Notes: generated from the letters alone by a model not told the origin. Positions 19,117 to 29,310 are shown, counted from the first letter of the stretch. The stretch: 64,000 bases of DNA from Pseudomonadota bacterium (GCA_022843465.1 JALHNO010000004.1:1-64000); one strand, 5' to 3'. Translations and numbers: made by a program.

Positions 19117-22100
19117 AGACCAAGGTGGCAAAGCCGCGCCGCTGGCGACTCTGGATCATGGGGTCCATTGCCCTTGCCCTGATCGTGATGGCCACCGTCG
19201 TCGGCAGCGCCAGCCTGATGTTTCCCTGGCTGCTCAGCCATCCCGAGCGGGTCGAGGAGTTTCTTTCCGAGCGGTTGCAGCGGCCGGTGCGTTTCGACTC
19301 GATCAGTGGCGAGTGGCGCGCCAGTGGGCCGCGTTTTGCGCTGAGCGGCCTGCGCATCGGCGATGCCGGCAGCGATGCCGAGCTGGGCATTGAACGTGCC
19401 GAGCTCGCGGTCGATTTCTACGCGTTTCTGCATCGTGGGCGTTCGTGGCATGAACTGAGCATCGTTGCCCCCGAGATCGACCTGCAGCGCCTGGCCGATG
19501 GCCGCTGGCAGGTGCGCCAGTGGCAGGGCGCCCGCAGCGGTGGCCGCCAGTTCGATCTCTCGGCCTTGCGCAGTCTCGGTGCCGTCGGATTGCGTGGAGC
19601 CCGGGTCCGGCTGACCGATATGGAGCAAGGCCGCCATCTGCAGCTGGTCGACGTCGAATTGCGGATCAGTCCGCGCACCAGCGGTCGCGAAGTTCATGCC
19701 AGTTTTCGCACCGATGCGGGATCGGTGCCCCTGCAGCTCGCCTGCCATCTCGCTGGCGATTTCGCCGATGGCCGCTGCTATCTGCGCGGCCGGCAACTGC
19801 AGGCAGCTGATTGGTCGAGCACCTGGCCGATCCACGGCGTATCGGCGCTGCAGGGCCGGCTTGATCTGGATGTCTGGATAGACCTGGCGGAGTTTCTGCC
19901 GCAACGGGCACGTGTTGAACTGGTCGCCAGCGAAACCGTCTGGCGCGGTGGGCGGCCGGTCCAGTTGGACTCCGGCCAGACGGTGGAGCCGCGCTTTGGT
20001 CCGGAGCGGATGGAGCTGGCCCTGCAATGGCAACGACTGGCGGACAGTGGCTGGAAGCTGGATATCCTCGAAGCAGACTCGCTGGCCGCGGAACGCGCAC
20101 TGCAGGCGCCGACGCGACTGTCGCTGCGATCCACTGGTGTGCATCCCGAGCGCAAGCTGGAAGTCCAGATCGCGAGTCTGCGACTTGAACGCGTACTGCC
20201 GTGGCTGACACTCAGCGACGCGTTGTCGCCGATCATCGCCGGTACCTTGTACGAATCCGCGCCGACTGGCGAACTCAAGGGACTGTCGCTGGTCCAGCAC
20301 GATGATGGTCGGCGTGCATTGCAGGGCAGCCTGCGGGACGTCGGCTGGAATGCAACGCGACGTCTGCCGCGGCTGAGTGGGCTGGGCGGTGAGCTGCAGG
20401 GCGATCAGGGTGCCACCGTTCTGCGGCTGGATCGTATCGACACCGAGCTGGCCTTTCCGGGCACACTGCGCGCCCCGGTCGCGCTGAAGATTGCGCCGAT
20501 GGTGCTCTCGCTGACGCCTACCGATGAAGGCGCGGTCGTTGCGGTGGAGGATCTGGATCTGCGCGGCGAAGGATTTGGCATCAAGGGTCAGCTGGCCCTT
20601 GCCTTCGAGCGTGGCGGCGGACGTCCGCATCTGCAGGCGGTGATCGATGTGCTTCCGGGTGAGGTAACCGCTGCCAAGGCGGTCTGGCCGATCAATGTGA
20701 TGCCGGCCGTCACGGTGCGCTGGCTCGACCGCGCCTTGCTCGCCGGCCAGATTGATCACGGCAGAGCAGTCATTCGCGGCGATCTCGACGACTGGCCGTT
20801 CGCCGGCAAGGAGGGCGTACTCGATGCCGTCGCCTGGGTCAGCGATACTGCGGTGAAGTTCAATCCGCAGTGGCCAGAGGCCCATCTGGAATCGGCACGT
20901 GTGCAGTTTCTCGACAACAGCATGCAGATCGACCTGCCGGCAGCGAGTGTGGCGGGCAATCCGGTGCGGGCGGCGGTGGCGCACATAGCCAATATGCGGG
21001 CGCCGGTACTGGTCATCGAGGCCTTGAGCAGGAGTCACGGCCGCGACCTGATCGAATTGATCCGCAGCAGTCCTCTGCAATCGAAGTTCGGTGCCGAACT
21101 GCTCGGTGTCAGTGTCGACGGCGAAGCCGATGTCGATATCCGCATGCAGCTTCCACTTGGTCGCCAAGGTGACGAGCGCGTGGTCGAAGGTCGCGTGACC
21201 TTGCGTGACGCCGATCTGCGTGATCTGAAATGGAATCTGCGCTTTGACAAGGCCAGCGGGCAGATTCGTTTCAATGGCGAGGGCTTCAGCGCTGATGCGC
21301 TCAATGTTCGGATGGGCGAACACGTCGCCGAATTGAGCATTGCGGTCGGCGACTTCGTGGGTGATGAGACGCACCAGCTCGAGGCGAGCCTGCGCGGAGA
21401 ATTGCCATTTGCCGCAGTCGCTGCCGGTATCTCGGCGCTGGATGGTTACCACGAGCGCTTTCCCGGAGCAGCCCAGTGGGATATTGCCCTGTTGGCAGAT
21501 CGGTCCAGCGACGGAGCGCCAGGGCGCAAGCGCCTGCAACTGAGCTCGGACCTGCGCGGGATGGCAATCGACCTGCCGGCGCCGATGCGCAAGGATGCCG
21601 GTACGCCGATGCCGCTGCAGGTGGATCTGCAACTGCCGCTCGAGTCCGGCGAGATCGAGCTGAAGCTCGGACAATTGGCGCGCTTTCGTGGCATGGCGGA
21701 AGGCGCCGAACGCGATTTCGCCGGACATCTCGCGCTCGGTGGCGGGCTCGCCGACAGCGCTCCGGAGCAGGGCCTCAAGATCAGCGGTGAGGTCGCCGCG
21801 ATCGATCTGGGTGGCTGGGCAGCGCTCGGGCATGGCGGTGATGGCAGTCTGGCACTGGATGTCGACCTGCGTGCCGAAGAGGTCGATGTGCTGGGACGCG
21901 CCTTCAGCGATACCACGGTGCAGATTGTCCGCAGCGCTGCGGGTTCGCGCATCAATCTGGTCGGCGAGGGCATTGACGGCGGCTTCGATCTTTCGCCGGC
22001 GCAGCGCGAACTGCCGGGGATCACCGCTCGCTTCAAGACCCTGCATTGGCCCGAGGCCGATCCGCGCGCGCCGTCCAAGCCGATGAATCCGACCCTGATT

Positions 22101-22961
22101 CCGCCTCTGCATATCTGGGTAGGTGATCTCAGGTTGGGTGCATCCGGATTCGGCGAGGCGCGCATCGAGACCCGCCCGACGGCGACGGGGATGATGATCG
22201 AGGAGCTGAATACTCGCTCGGCCACCTTGACGATGCGCGCATCGGGCAGTTGGGAACTGGGCGCCAATGGAGAATTCAGTGCGCTCGATATCAATTTCAG
22301 CGCCGAAGACATCGGCCTGATGCTGCAGGGACTTGGCTATGGCAGCTTCATCGAAGGTGGCCAGACGGTTGCGCGCCTGCAGGGGCGTTGGGCGGGTTCG
22401 CCGGCGCAGTTTGGACTGGCGCGGGTGGTCGGTACGCTCGAAGGGGAAGTCGGCGAGGGCCGCATTCTCGAGGTGGAACCCGGCGCGGGTCGACTGTTCG
22501 GGCTGGTCAATTTCGGCGCCATTCCGCGCCGGCTGTCACTGGATTTCAGCGACTTCTTCAAATCCGGCATGGCCTTCGATTCGATCAAGGGCAGCTTCCG
22601 GCTGGATGCCGGCCAGGCTTACACCGACGACCTCAAGGTCAAGGCGCCCTCCGCTGAAATCGATATTCGCGGTCGCGCTGGCCTGATTGCGCGCGACTAC
22701 GACCAGGAAATGGAAGTGGTTCCGCGCGTCCGCAGTGCGCTGCCGCTGGTCGGTGCGGTTGCTGCCGGTCCGGTGGGCGCGGTGGTCGGCGTACTCGCCC
22801 AGGACATGCTGCGCAAGCCGCTGGATGGCATTGTGACCGCGCGCTACCGGGTGCAGGGCAGTTGGGACAAGCCCGAAGTGATCCTGATCAGCAAGGAGAA
22901 GCGCAAGCCTGCCGAGGAAGATATCCCGGCAGGGGCAGACGCTGAGGCCCCATCCGGATAG
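19113..22961 (+). CDS. yhdP: YhdP-family AsmA-like envelope protein
   Basis: 1282 residues from GTG 19113, overlapping the rng stop. One N-terminal membrane helix (~residues 14-36) anchors a very long periplasmic beta-rich body. The opening RVEEFLSERLQRPVRFDSISGEWRASGPRF and the C-terminal SAEDIGLMLQGLGYGSFIEGG followed by a phospho-lipid-transfer AsmA_2-type region match the YhdP (DUF3971) family, which carries phospholipid between inner and outer membranes with TamB and YdbH. tldD, the usual next gene, is missing here. Confidence 0.93.
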   Translation: MKTKVAKPRRWRLWIMGSIALALIVMATVVGSASLMFPWLLSHPERVEEFLSERLQRPVRFDSISGEWRASGPRFALSGLRIGDAGSDAELGIERAELAVDFYAFLHRGRSWHELSIVAPEIDLQRLADGRWQVRQWQGARSGGRQFDLSALRSLGAVGLRGARVRLTDMEQGRHLQLVDVELRISPRTSGREVHASFRTDAGSVPLQLACHLAGDFADGRCYLRGRQLQAADWSSTWPIHGVSALQGRLDLDVWIDLAEFLPQRARVELVASETVWRGGRPVQLDSGQTVEPRFGPERMELALQWQRLADSGWKLDILEADSLAAERALQAPTRLSLRSTGVHPERKLEVQIASLRLERVLPWLTLSDALSPIIAGTLYESAPTGELKGLSLVQHDDGRRALQGSLRDVGWNATRRLPRLSGLGGELQGDQGATVLRLDRIDTELAFPGTLRAPVALKIAPMVLSLTPTDEGAVVAVEDLDLRGEGFGIKGQLALAFERGGGRPHLQAVIDVLPGEVTAAKAVWPINVMPAVTVRWLDRALLAGQIDHGRAVIRGDLDDWPFAGKEGVLDAVAWVSDTAVKFNPQWPEAHLESARVQFLDNSMQIDLPAASVAGNPVRAAVAHIANMRAPVLVIEALSRSHGRDLIELIRSSPLQSKFGAELLGVSVDGEADVDIRMQLPLGRQGDERVVEGRVTLRDADLRDLKWNLRFDKASGQIRFNGEGFSADALNVRMGEHVAELSIAVGDFVGDETHQLEASLRGELPFAAVAAGISALDGYHERFPGAAQWDIALLADRSSDGAPGRKRLQLSSDLRGMAIDLPAPMRKDAGTPMPLQVDLQLPLESGEIELKLGQLARFRGMAEGAERDFAGHLALGGGLADSAPEQGLKISGEVAAIDLGGWAALGHGGDGSLALDVDLRAEEVDVLGRAFSDTTVQIVRSAAGSRINLVGEGIDGGFDLSPAQRELPGITARFKTLHWPEADPRAPSKPMNPTLIPPLHIWVGDLRLGASGFGEARIETRPTATGMMIEELNTRSATLTMRASGSWELGANGEFSALDINFSAEDIGLMLQGLGYGSFIEGGQTVARLQGRWAGSPAQFGLARVVGTLEGEVGEGRILEVEPGAGRLFGLVNFGAIPRRLSLDFSDFFKSGMAFDSIKGSFRLDAGQAYTDDLKVKAPSAEIDIRGRAGLIARDYDQEMEVVPRVRSALPLVGAVAAGPVGAVVGVLAQDMLRKPLDGIVTARYRVQGSWDKPEVILISKEKRKPAEEDIPAGADAEAPSG

Positions 22962-23152
22962 CTCCTGAACGGTCATGGCCTGGCGCCCGCGGCTCAGACG
23001 CCGCGGTTTCGCTGCCGGTTTGGCAAGCCGCTGGCTGGCCAGCGAAGCCTTCGCGACGGCTTGCTGCTGACGGCTCCGGGCCCGGCGGCGACCATCCTGC
23101 GGAGAGTGCACACCGGCATCGGCACGTCAATAGCTGCATGCGCCTGCCCCTG

Positions 23153-23161
23153 TGGCATAAT
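23153..23161 (+). promoter_or_regulatory. Candidate extended -10 promoter for yajC-secD-secF
   Basis: TGGCATAAT (TG at 23153, CATAAT at 23156-23161) fits an extended -10 promoter; no good -35 is seen 17 bp upstream. It is 57 bp before the yajC start, in the 256-bp gap that separates the Sec operon from yhdP. Confidence 0.45.
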
Positions 23162-23217
23162 CCGCGCCCTTTAAGTCGCCCCGCCCCCTGGCGCGGCCCC
23201 AATAGCGAAGCGAGCCC

Positions 23218-23544
23218 ATGAATTTTTTTGTTTCTGACGCCCATGCGCAGGCAGCGGGTGGCGATCCCGGTGGTTTTGCCACTCTCTTGCCCCTGATTTT
23301 CATCTTCGCCCTGATGTATTTCATGGTGATCCGTCCGCAGATGAAGAAGGCCAAGGAGCATCGCGCGATGGTCGAGGCGCTGGCCAAGGGTGACGAAGTG
23401 ATCACCAGTGGCGGCATCGCCGGTCGCATCACCGAACTTGGCGATGTCTTCGCCACGGTTGAAATTGCGCCGAACACCCAAATCAAACTGCAGCGCAGCG
23501 CCATATCGGCGGTGTTGCCGAAGGGAACGTTGAAGTCGGTCTGA
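23218..23544 (+). CDS. yajC: Preprotein translocase subunit YajC
   Basis: 108 residues. One membrane helix (LLPLIFIFALMYFMVIRP, ~residues 22-40) is followed by the cytoplasmic YajC domain (RPQMKKAKEHRAMVEALAKGDEVITSGGIAGRI). YajC binds SecDF and stimulates export. queA and tgt, usually just upstream, are absent; the operon appears to start here. Confidence 0.97.
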   Translation: MNFFVSDAHAQAAGGDPGGFATLLPLIFIFALMYFMVIRPQMKKAKEHRAMVEALAKGDEVITSGGIAGRITELGDVFATVEIAPNTQIKLQRSAISAVLPKGTLKSV

Positions 23545-23594
23545 CCTAGAGCACCGCTGTGCCGCCGTGTGCGGGCTGCGGAGAGGGATGAGCA

Positions 23595-25457
23595 ATGCTG
23601 GATACACCACGCTACACGAAAATTATCATCATCCTGGTGATGGCGCTGTCGCTGCTCTACGCGATTCCGAATCTGTTTCCGCAGGATCCGGCTGTACAGA
23701 TCGCCAGCACCACCGCGGTAGCCGCAGACGCGGTGCTGAAGGAGCGCGTCCAGGGCGTGCTGGAGAAGCAGAAGATCGCGTTCTCCGATGTGCGCATCGA
23801 GAAGAAGCGTTTGCTGGTCCGGCTGCCCGATGATGTGGCCCAGGCCAAGGCCCGCGAGGCGATTGGCGCGGCACTCAACCCGGATCCCGACCAGCCCGCC
23901 TACACGGTGGCGCTGAGCAAGGCATCCACCGTCCCTGGCTGGCTGCGTGCGATCGGTGCCAAGCCGATGGCGCTCGGACTCGATCTGCAGGGTGGTGTCC
24001 ACTTCCTGATGGAAGTTTCCGAATCGGACATCAAGGCGCAACACGAGACGCGACTGGTCGAGGAGATCGGTGCCGTGCTCAAGAGCGAGAAGCTGCGTGG
24101 TACCTCCACCCGCGGCCCCGAGGGTCCGGTGGTCACGCTGCGCAGCAGCGAGGACCGCGACCGCATGGCCGGTCTGTTGGCCGGGCGCTATCCGGGGCTG
24201 AAGTTCAGCCTCGGTGTGCCGACCAGCGCTACCGCCTTCCCCCTGGTCGGTTCGATCCAGCCGGAAGAGTATGCCAATGCCATCAGCGCCGCGATCGATT
24301 CCAACCTGACCACCCTGCGTGAACGCCTGAACAGCCTCGGTATTTCCGAGCCGCTGACGCAGCGTCAGGGTATCTCGCGCATCGCGGTCGATCTTGCCGG
24401 CGTGCAGGATACCGCCCAGGCCATCGAGATCATGGGTTCGACCGCGACGCTGGAATATCACGCCGTCGACGAACCGGCCCGGATGACCGGCAAGCCGTCG
24501 GCAGGTTCGCGCGTTTACTACCACCGTGATGGCACGCCAATCGTGCTGGTCCGCCGCGTGATCGCTTCCGGTGACCAGCTGATCAATGCCTCGTCGCTCA
24601 TTGATCCGGAATCCGGTACACCGGCGGTGTCGGTAACGCTCAATTCTGCCGCCGCGCGCAAGATGCTGGATTTCACCCAGGACAATGTCGGCAATGGCAT
24701 GGCGGTGGTGCTGATCAACAAGGTACCGAAAACCCGCACGGTGGATGGCAAGTCGGTGCGTACCTTCGAGACCAAGGAAGAAGTCATCAGCGTCGCCAAT
24801 ATCAAGGGCGTGTTCGGCGCCCAGTTTCAGACTACGGGCCTGGGATCGATGGAAGAGGCCAGCAAGCTGGCGCTGTCGCTGAAGTCGGGTTCGCTGTCGG
24901 CGCCCCTCAGCATTGTCGAGGAGCGCATCATCGGACCCAGCCTCGGTGCCGCCAATATCAAGGCGGGTCTGACCGCGGTGCTGTTTTCGTTCGTCTTCGT
25001 GCTGCTGTTCTTCCTGGTCTATTACCGCATGTTCGGTCTGATCACCTGCATCGCACTGCTGCTCAATCTGCTGATGGTGTTTGCCATCATGTCGGCACTG
25101 GGCGCAACCGTGACCTTGCCAGGTCTCGCCGGTATCGCCTTGACCGTCGGCATGTCGGTCGACGCCAACGTACTGATCAATGAGCGTATTCGCGAGGAAC
25201 TGCGCGGTGGCAATTCGCCATTGTCCAGTATCGTGGCCGGCTACGAGAAGGCGTCCGGCACCATCTTCGACGCCAACGTCACCGCACTGCTTGCAGGTGT
25301 GGCCATGTTCGCCTTCGGCTCCGGCCCGATCCGCGGTTTCGCGGTCTCGCTGTCGGTCGGCATCCTGACGTCGCTGTACACCGCGGTCTCGGTGTCGCGT
25401 GGCATTTCTTCCATGATCTACGGCGGCAAGCAGAAGCTTGCTCGCCTGTCGATCTGA
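23595..25457 (+). CDS. secD: Protein translocase subunit SecD
   Basis: 620 residues. The first membrane helix (IIIILVMALSLLYAIPNLFP) is followed by a large periplasmic P1/head domain beginning with the SecD signature GLDLQGGVHFLMEV. The C-terminal five-helix bundle (from ~residue 450) carries the proton-path segment LTVGMSVDANVLINERIREE. SecD works with SecF and YajC to pull substrates through SecYEG using the proton gradient. The spacing to secF is 15 bp. Confidence 0.98.
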   Translation: MLDTPRYTKIIIILVMALSLLYAIPNLFPQDPAVQIASTTAVAADAVLKERVQGVLEKQKIAFSDVRIEKKRLLVRLPDDVAQAKAREAIGAALNPDPDQPAYTVALSKASTVPGWLRAIGAKPMALGLDLQGGVHFLMEVSESDIKAQHETRLVEEIGAVLKSEKLRGTSTRGPEGPVVTLRSSEDRDRMAGLLAGRYPGLKFSLGVPTSATAFPLVGSIQPEEYANAISAAIDSNLTTLRERLNSLGISEPLTQRQGISRIAVDLAGVQDTAQAIEIMGSTATLEYHAVDEPARMTGKPSAGSRVYYHRDGTPIVLVRRVIASGDQLINASSLIDPESGTPAVSVTLNSAAARKMLDFTQDNVGNGMAVVLINKVPKTRTVDGKSVRTFETKEEVISVANIKGVFGAQFQTTGLGSMEEASKLALSLKSGSLSAPLSIVEERIIGPSLGAANIKAGLTAVLFSFVFVLLFFLVYYRMFGLITCIALLLNLLMVFAIMSALGATVTLPGLAGIALTVGMSVDANVLINERIREELRGGNSPLSSIVAGYEKASGTIFDANVTALLAGVAMFAFGSGPIRGFAVSLSVGILTSLYTAVSVSRGISSMIYGGKQKLARLSI

Positions 25458-25472
25458 TCCGGAGTCCGTACC

Positions 25473-26414
25473 GTGGAACTGTTTCCTTCCAACAGCAAAG
25501 TAGATTTCATGAAATGGCGCAAGCCATCGATGGTCATCATGGGCCTGCTGCTCCTGATCTCGATGATTGCGTTTCCGATGAAGGGGTTGAACTTCGCCCT
25601 GGATTTCACCGGCGGCGCCCTGGTCGAACTCAAATTCGAGAAGCCAGCCGACATCGAGCAGGTGCGCAAGACCATCGAAGAGGCCGGCTTTGTCGATGCC
25701 ACCGTGCAGAGCATCGGTGCCGACAATACCGAGGTGGTGATCCGGCTGCGCGTCGACAAGGCAGGCGGCAACACCGAGATGATGGGTTCGGCCGTGCTGG
25801 CTACCCTGCAGTCAGCGGAGAATCCGGTCAGCGTGATGCGCAGCGACTTTGTCGGTCCGCAGGTCGGCAAGGAGCTGGCCCAGCAGGGCATTCTGGCGGT
25901 GCTGTTTGTCGGCGTCGGGTTCCTTGCTTACATCACACTGCGCTTCGAGGTGAAGTTCGCCATCGCCGCCATCATCACGACCATGCACGATGTCATCGTG
26001 ACGACCGGATTCTTCTCGATCACCCAGCACGAGTTCGATCTCAATGTGCTGGCCGGTGTGCTCTCGGTGATGGGTTTCTCGATCAATGACACCATCGTGG
26101 TATTCGATCGCGTGCGTGAGAATTTCCGTTCGGTGCACAACATCACGCCTTACGATCTGCTCAATCGCTCGATCAACCAGACGCTGTCGCGTACCGTGAT
26201 CACTTCCTTCGTCGCCTTCCTGACGGTGCTGGCGCTGTATCTATTCGGTGGTGGCCCGCTCGAGAACATGGCGCTGTCGCTGATGATCGGTATCGTGATC
26301 GGTACGGTGTCGTCGATCTTCATCGCCTGCCCGTTGCTGCTCTGGCTGGGTGCTTCGCGCACCGACCTGCTGCCGCGCGCACGCGATACCAGCGATCTCG
26401 AACGTCGCCCCTGA
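25473..26414 (+). CDS. secF: Protein translocase subunit SecF
   Basis: 313 residues with six predicted helices. LNFALDFTGGALVELKF is the SecF form of the SecD/SecF N-terminal motif; VMGFSINDTIVVFDRVREN in helix 4 is the conserved proton-relay segment, and LNRSINQTLSRTVITS follows. It starts 15 bp after secD at GTG/ATG near 25473 and closes the Sec operon. Its tail is short and basic/acidic (DLLPRARDTSDLERR). Confidence 0.98.
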   Translation: MELFPSNSKVDFMKWRKPSMVIMGLLLLISMIAFPMKGLNFALDFTGGALVELKFEKPADIEQVRKTIEEAGFVDATVQSIGADNTEVVIRLRVDKAGGNTEMMGSAVLATLQSAENPVSVMRSDFVGPQVGKELAQQGILAVLFVGVGFLAYITLRFEVKFAIAAIITTMHDVIVTTGFFSITQHEFDLNVLAGVLSVMGFSINDTIVVFDRVRENFRSVHNITPYDLLNRSINQTLSRTVITSFVAFLTVLALYLFGGGPLENMALSLMIGIVIGTVSSIFIACPLLLWLGASRTDLLPRARDTSDLERRP

Positions 26415-26481
26415 TGCCCATGGCCGGGCTTGCCAGCGCGCTGGCCCGGCTTGATGCGACCTGGTCGGCGTACGTTTAGCC

Positions 26482-26979
26482 ATGGCACTCGAAATTGAAC
26501 GCAAGTTTCTGGTGCGCGGCGACGCCTGGCGAGATGCAGTCGAGCGGTCCCTGCCGATGGCGCAGGGGTATCTGGGCGGAGATCTGGCTTCGGTGCGGGT
26601 CCGCCTGGAGGGTGACCAGGCGATGTTGAATATCAAGTCGCGTCAAGGCGGAATCAGCCGCCTGGAATTCGAGTATCCGATTCCACCAGACGAGGCCCGC
26701 GAGATGCTCGCGCGACTCGCTGGTGATCAGGTATCCAAGACCAGGCACTTCGTGCGCCATCAGGGTTCGCTCTGGGAAATTGACGAGTTCAATGGTCTCA
26801 ACGGCGGTCTGATCGTTGCCGAGATCGAACTCGATCACGGCGATCAGGCCTTCGCTGCTCCCCCCTGGCTTGGCCGCGAAGTCAGCTACGACGAACGCTT
26901 CTACAACGCTCGACTTGCCCAGCTGCCGTTCGGCGCGTGGCCGGATCGGGATTCCATCATCAAGGAACTGGCATGCTGA
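26482..26979 (+). CDS. CYTH-domain protein (inorganic triphosphatase-like)
   Basis: 165 residues comprising one CYTH (triphosphate tunnel) domain. The ExExK motif is at the N-terminus (EIERKFLV), with later strand pairs VRVRLEG, LNIKSR, LEFEYPIP and VAEIEL giving the alternating acidic/basic tunnel. Stand-alone bacterial CYTH proteins usually hydrolyse tripolyphosphate; class IV adenylate cyclases are the other option. There is no CHAD domain. Its stop overlaps the nagZ start by 7 bp, so the two are translationally coupled. Confidence 0.9.
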   Translation: MALEIERKFLVRGDAWRDAVERSLPMAQGYLGGDLASVRVRLEGDQAMLNIKSRQGGISRLEFEYPIPPDEAREMLARLAGDQVSKTRHFVRHQGSLWEIDEFNGLNGGLIVAEIELDHGDQAFAAPPWLGREVSYDERFYNARLAQLPFGAWPDRDSIIKELAC

Positions 26980-27977
26980 TCATCGGGCTTGCGGGCCTGG
27001 ATTTGACGAGCGCAGAGCGCGACTGGATAACGGCCGAGTCGGTGTGCGGCGTCATTCTGTTCGCGCGCAATTTCCAGTCGCGCGAGCAGGTTCAGCGCCT
27101 GGTGACCGAAATCCGTGCGCTGCGGCCGGGGCCCTTCGTACTCTGCGTGGACCAGGAAGGCGGTCCTGTGCAACGTTTCCGTGAAGGCTTCAGTCGGCTG
27201 CCCGCCTTGCTGCGCCTGGGCGAACGCTACGCGATCGATCCCGCTCAAGCGCTGGCTCTCGCCGAACAGCATGCCTGGTTGATGGCCAGCGAGATTCTGG
27301 CACTGGGTATCGATCTGAGCTTCGCGCCAGTGGCCGATCTCGGTCGCGGCAATCGCGCGATCGGGGAGCGCGCCTTCCACGATGATCCGGCCGTCGTTGC
27401 AGGCTTCACCGCGGCCTATGTGCGCGGCATGCGACGCGCCGGCATGGCAGCCACACTCAAGCACTTTCCAGGTCATGGCTCGGTGCTTGAGGATACCCAT
27501 TTCGATGCGGCTGTCGACCCGCGTGCCTGGGAACTGATCGAGCGCGAGGATCTCTACCCGTTTCGTGCCGGCCAGGCAGCCGGTGCCGAGGCGGTGATGA
27601 TGGCCCATGTCAGCTACCCGCAAGTCGCTGCCGAGCCCGCCGGTTATTCACCGCGCTGGATCCGCGAAATCCTGCAATCGACGATGGGCTTCGGCGGCGT
27701 CGTCTTCAGTGACGACATCGGGATGGCGGCAGCGGAGTCCGCCGGCGGCGTCAAAGCGCGCATCGATGCCCACCTGGATGCCGGTTGCGACATCGTGCTG
27801 GTGTGCGCCCCTGCGCTGGTCGTCGAGTCGATCCGGGCTGTTGCCGGTCGCGCGCCGATCAGCAATGAGCGGCTCGCCCTGCTGCTGGCCAAGCCCGCCA
27901 TGCGGTGGGAAACTTTGATCGCGAGCGCTGACTGGAACGCGGCCAGCGCCGCCATCGATCCACTGAACAGTGCCTGA
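26973..27977 (+). CDS. nagZ: Beta-N-acetylhexosaminidase NagZ
   Basis: 334 residues from ATG 26973 (product MLIIGLAGLDL). A glycoside hydrolase family 3 enzyme that removes GlcNAc from anhydro-muropeptides in the cytoplasm for peptidoglycan recycling. The flexible-loop motif is KHFPGHGSVLEDTHFD, with the general acid His, and the nucleophile lies in FSDDIGM. The VDQEGGPVQRF segment is also typical. Its products feed amino-sugar salvage and can induce AmpC in species that carry it. The 3' neighbour begins 8 bp later. Confidence 0.96.
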   Translation: MLIIGLAGLDLTSAERDWITAESVCGVILFARNFQSREQVQRLVTEIRALRPGPFVLCVDQEGGPVQRFREGFSRLPALLRLGERYAIDPAQALALAEQHAWLMASEILALGIDLSFAPVADLGRGNRAIGERAFHDDPAVVAGFTAAYVRGMRRAGMAATLKHFPGHGSVLEDTHFDAAVDPRAWELIEREDLYPFRAGQAAGAEAVMMAHVSYPQVAAEPAGYSPRWIREILQSTMGFGGVVFSDDIGMAAAESAGGVKARIDAHLDAGCDIVLVCAPALVVESIRAVAGRAPISNERLALLLAKPAMRWETLIASADWNAASAAIDPLNSA

Positions 27978-27984
27978 GAGTCCG

Positions 27985-28536
27985 ATGACCAAACGATCGC
28001 TAGCCGAAGCTCTGAACCATTCCGATCTGCTGTATCCGCGCGTCGAACTCGATGCCGCCATACTGCGGATGGCCGGCGAGATCGATGCCAGCTATGCCGG
28101 TGTCGAGACACCGTTGTTCATCACCGTGATGAATGGCGGACTGATGCTGGCAGGCGAGTTGTCGCTGCGTTGCCGTACCGGATTCCAGTTCGACTATGTG
28201 CATGCCACCCGCTACCGCGGTGCCACCGAGGGTCGTGGTCTGGAATGGGTGGCGCGGCCGCGCACGCCCCTGAAGGATCGTGATGTGTTGCTGGTGGACG
28301 ATATCCTCGACGAGGGCCGCACCCTGACCCCGGTCAAGCAGTGGTGTCTTGAACAGGGTGCTGCGCGCGTACAGATTGCGGTGCTCTGCGAGAAGCGACA
28401 TGACCGACGGGTGCCGGGGATTGCGGCCGAGTTCATCGGAGTCAGCGTGCCGGATCGCTACGTCTACGGTTTTGGCATGGACTATTACGAGCTCGGTCGC
28501 AATCTCGATGGCATCTACGCCCTCCGCGATGCCTGA
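27985..28536 (+). CDS. hpt: Hypoxanthine-guanine phosphoribosyltransferase
   Basis: 183 residues from ATG 27985 (GAGAG just upstream). The PRPP-binding motif is VLLVDDILDEGRT and the purine-site segment VPDRYVYGFGMDY has the invariant aromatic/Asp pattern of HGPRTases. It converts hypoxanthine or guanine to IMP or GMP. In this operon it can take hypoxanthine released by the following phosphorylase, so the two genes make a coherent salvage unit. Confidence 0.93.
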   Translation: MTKRSLAEALNHSDLLYPRVELDAAILRMAGEIDASYAGVETPLFITVMNGGLMLAGELSLRCRTGFQFDYVHATRYRGATEGRGLEWVARPRTPLKDRDVLLVDDILDEGRTLTPVKQWCLEQGAARVQIAVLCEKRHDRRVPGIAAEFIGVSVPDRYVYGFGMDYYELGRNLDGIYALRDA

Positions 28537-28566
28537 GCATAACGGCGGCAGACCGAGGTATCCGGC

Positions 28567-29310
28567 ATGAGTGTGGATCTGGCGATCATCGGTGGCAGCG
28601 GCCTCTATCAGTTCGAAGGCATGCGCGAACTGGAGCGGCATGTGCTCGATACCCCGTATGGGAAAGCGTCGGGCGCAATCGTCATCGGCGAACTTGACGG
28701 TCATCGTCTGGCGTTTCTCGCCCGCCATGGCGAATCGCATACCATTCCACCGCATCGGGTGAACTACCGGGCCAATCTGCATGCCCTGCACGCGATCGGC
28801 GCGCGTCGGGTCATCGGGGTCAACGCGGTCGGCGGCATCCGCTCGGACATGGGGCCGCGTGCGCTGGTGGTGCCCGATCAGATCATCGACTACACGCACG
28901 GACGCTACAGCAGTTTCTGCGATGTCGAGGGCGCCAAGGTCGAGCACGTCGATTTTTCCTTTCCTTACACGGCATCACTGCGTGCTGCACTGCTGAACGC
29001 GGGCGAGGCGAGCGGAATCGCCCTGGTCGACGGAGGCTGCTACGCCGCAACCCAGGGGCCACGGCTGGAAACCAATGCCGAGGTCGCGCGCCTGCGCCGC
29101 GACGGCTGCGATCTGATCGGGATGACCGGGATGCCCGAGGCTGTGCTCGCCCGCGAATTGGGCTGTGAATATGCCTGCCTTGCGATGGTCGCCAACTGGG
29201 CCGCTGGCTGTGGCGATCAGGTCGAGATCAGCATCGACGAAATCTTCGCGATCCTGCGCGAGTGCACCGCCCAGGTTCCCACCCTGATCCGCGCCCTGCT
29301 CAGTCGCTGA
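28567..29310 (+). CDS. S-methyl-5'-thioinosine phosphorylase (MTAP/PNP family)
   Basis: 247 residues of the trimeric PNP/MTAP family: IIGGSGLYQF at the start, phosphate/ribose segments ARHGESHTIPPHRVNYRANLHAL, then GCYAATQGPRLETNAEV and DLIGMTGMPEAVLARELG. The position next to nagZ and hpt matches the Pseudomonas PA3004 gene, whose product splits methylthioinosine to hypoxanthine and methylthioribose phosphate. Assignment as MTI rather than methylthioadenosine phosphorylase is an inference from that context and from length. Confidence 0.85.
   Translation: MSVDLAIIGGSGLYQFEGMRELERHVLDTPYGKASGAIVIGELDGHRLAFLARHGESHTIPPHRVNYRANLHALHAIGARRVIGVNAVGGIRSDMGPRALVVPDQIIDYTHGRYSSFCDVEGAKVEHVDFSFPYTASLRAALLNAGEASGIALVDGGCYAATQGPRLETNAEVARLRRDGCDLIGMTGMPEAVLARELGCEYACLAMVANWAAGCGDQVEISIDEIFAILRECTAQVPTLIRALLSR

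Noticed and set aside
18909-22112. A 1067-residue open frame on the minus strand across rng and yhdP
   Set aside because: It is opposite two strongly supported genes and has no protein-family features.
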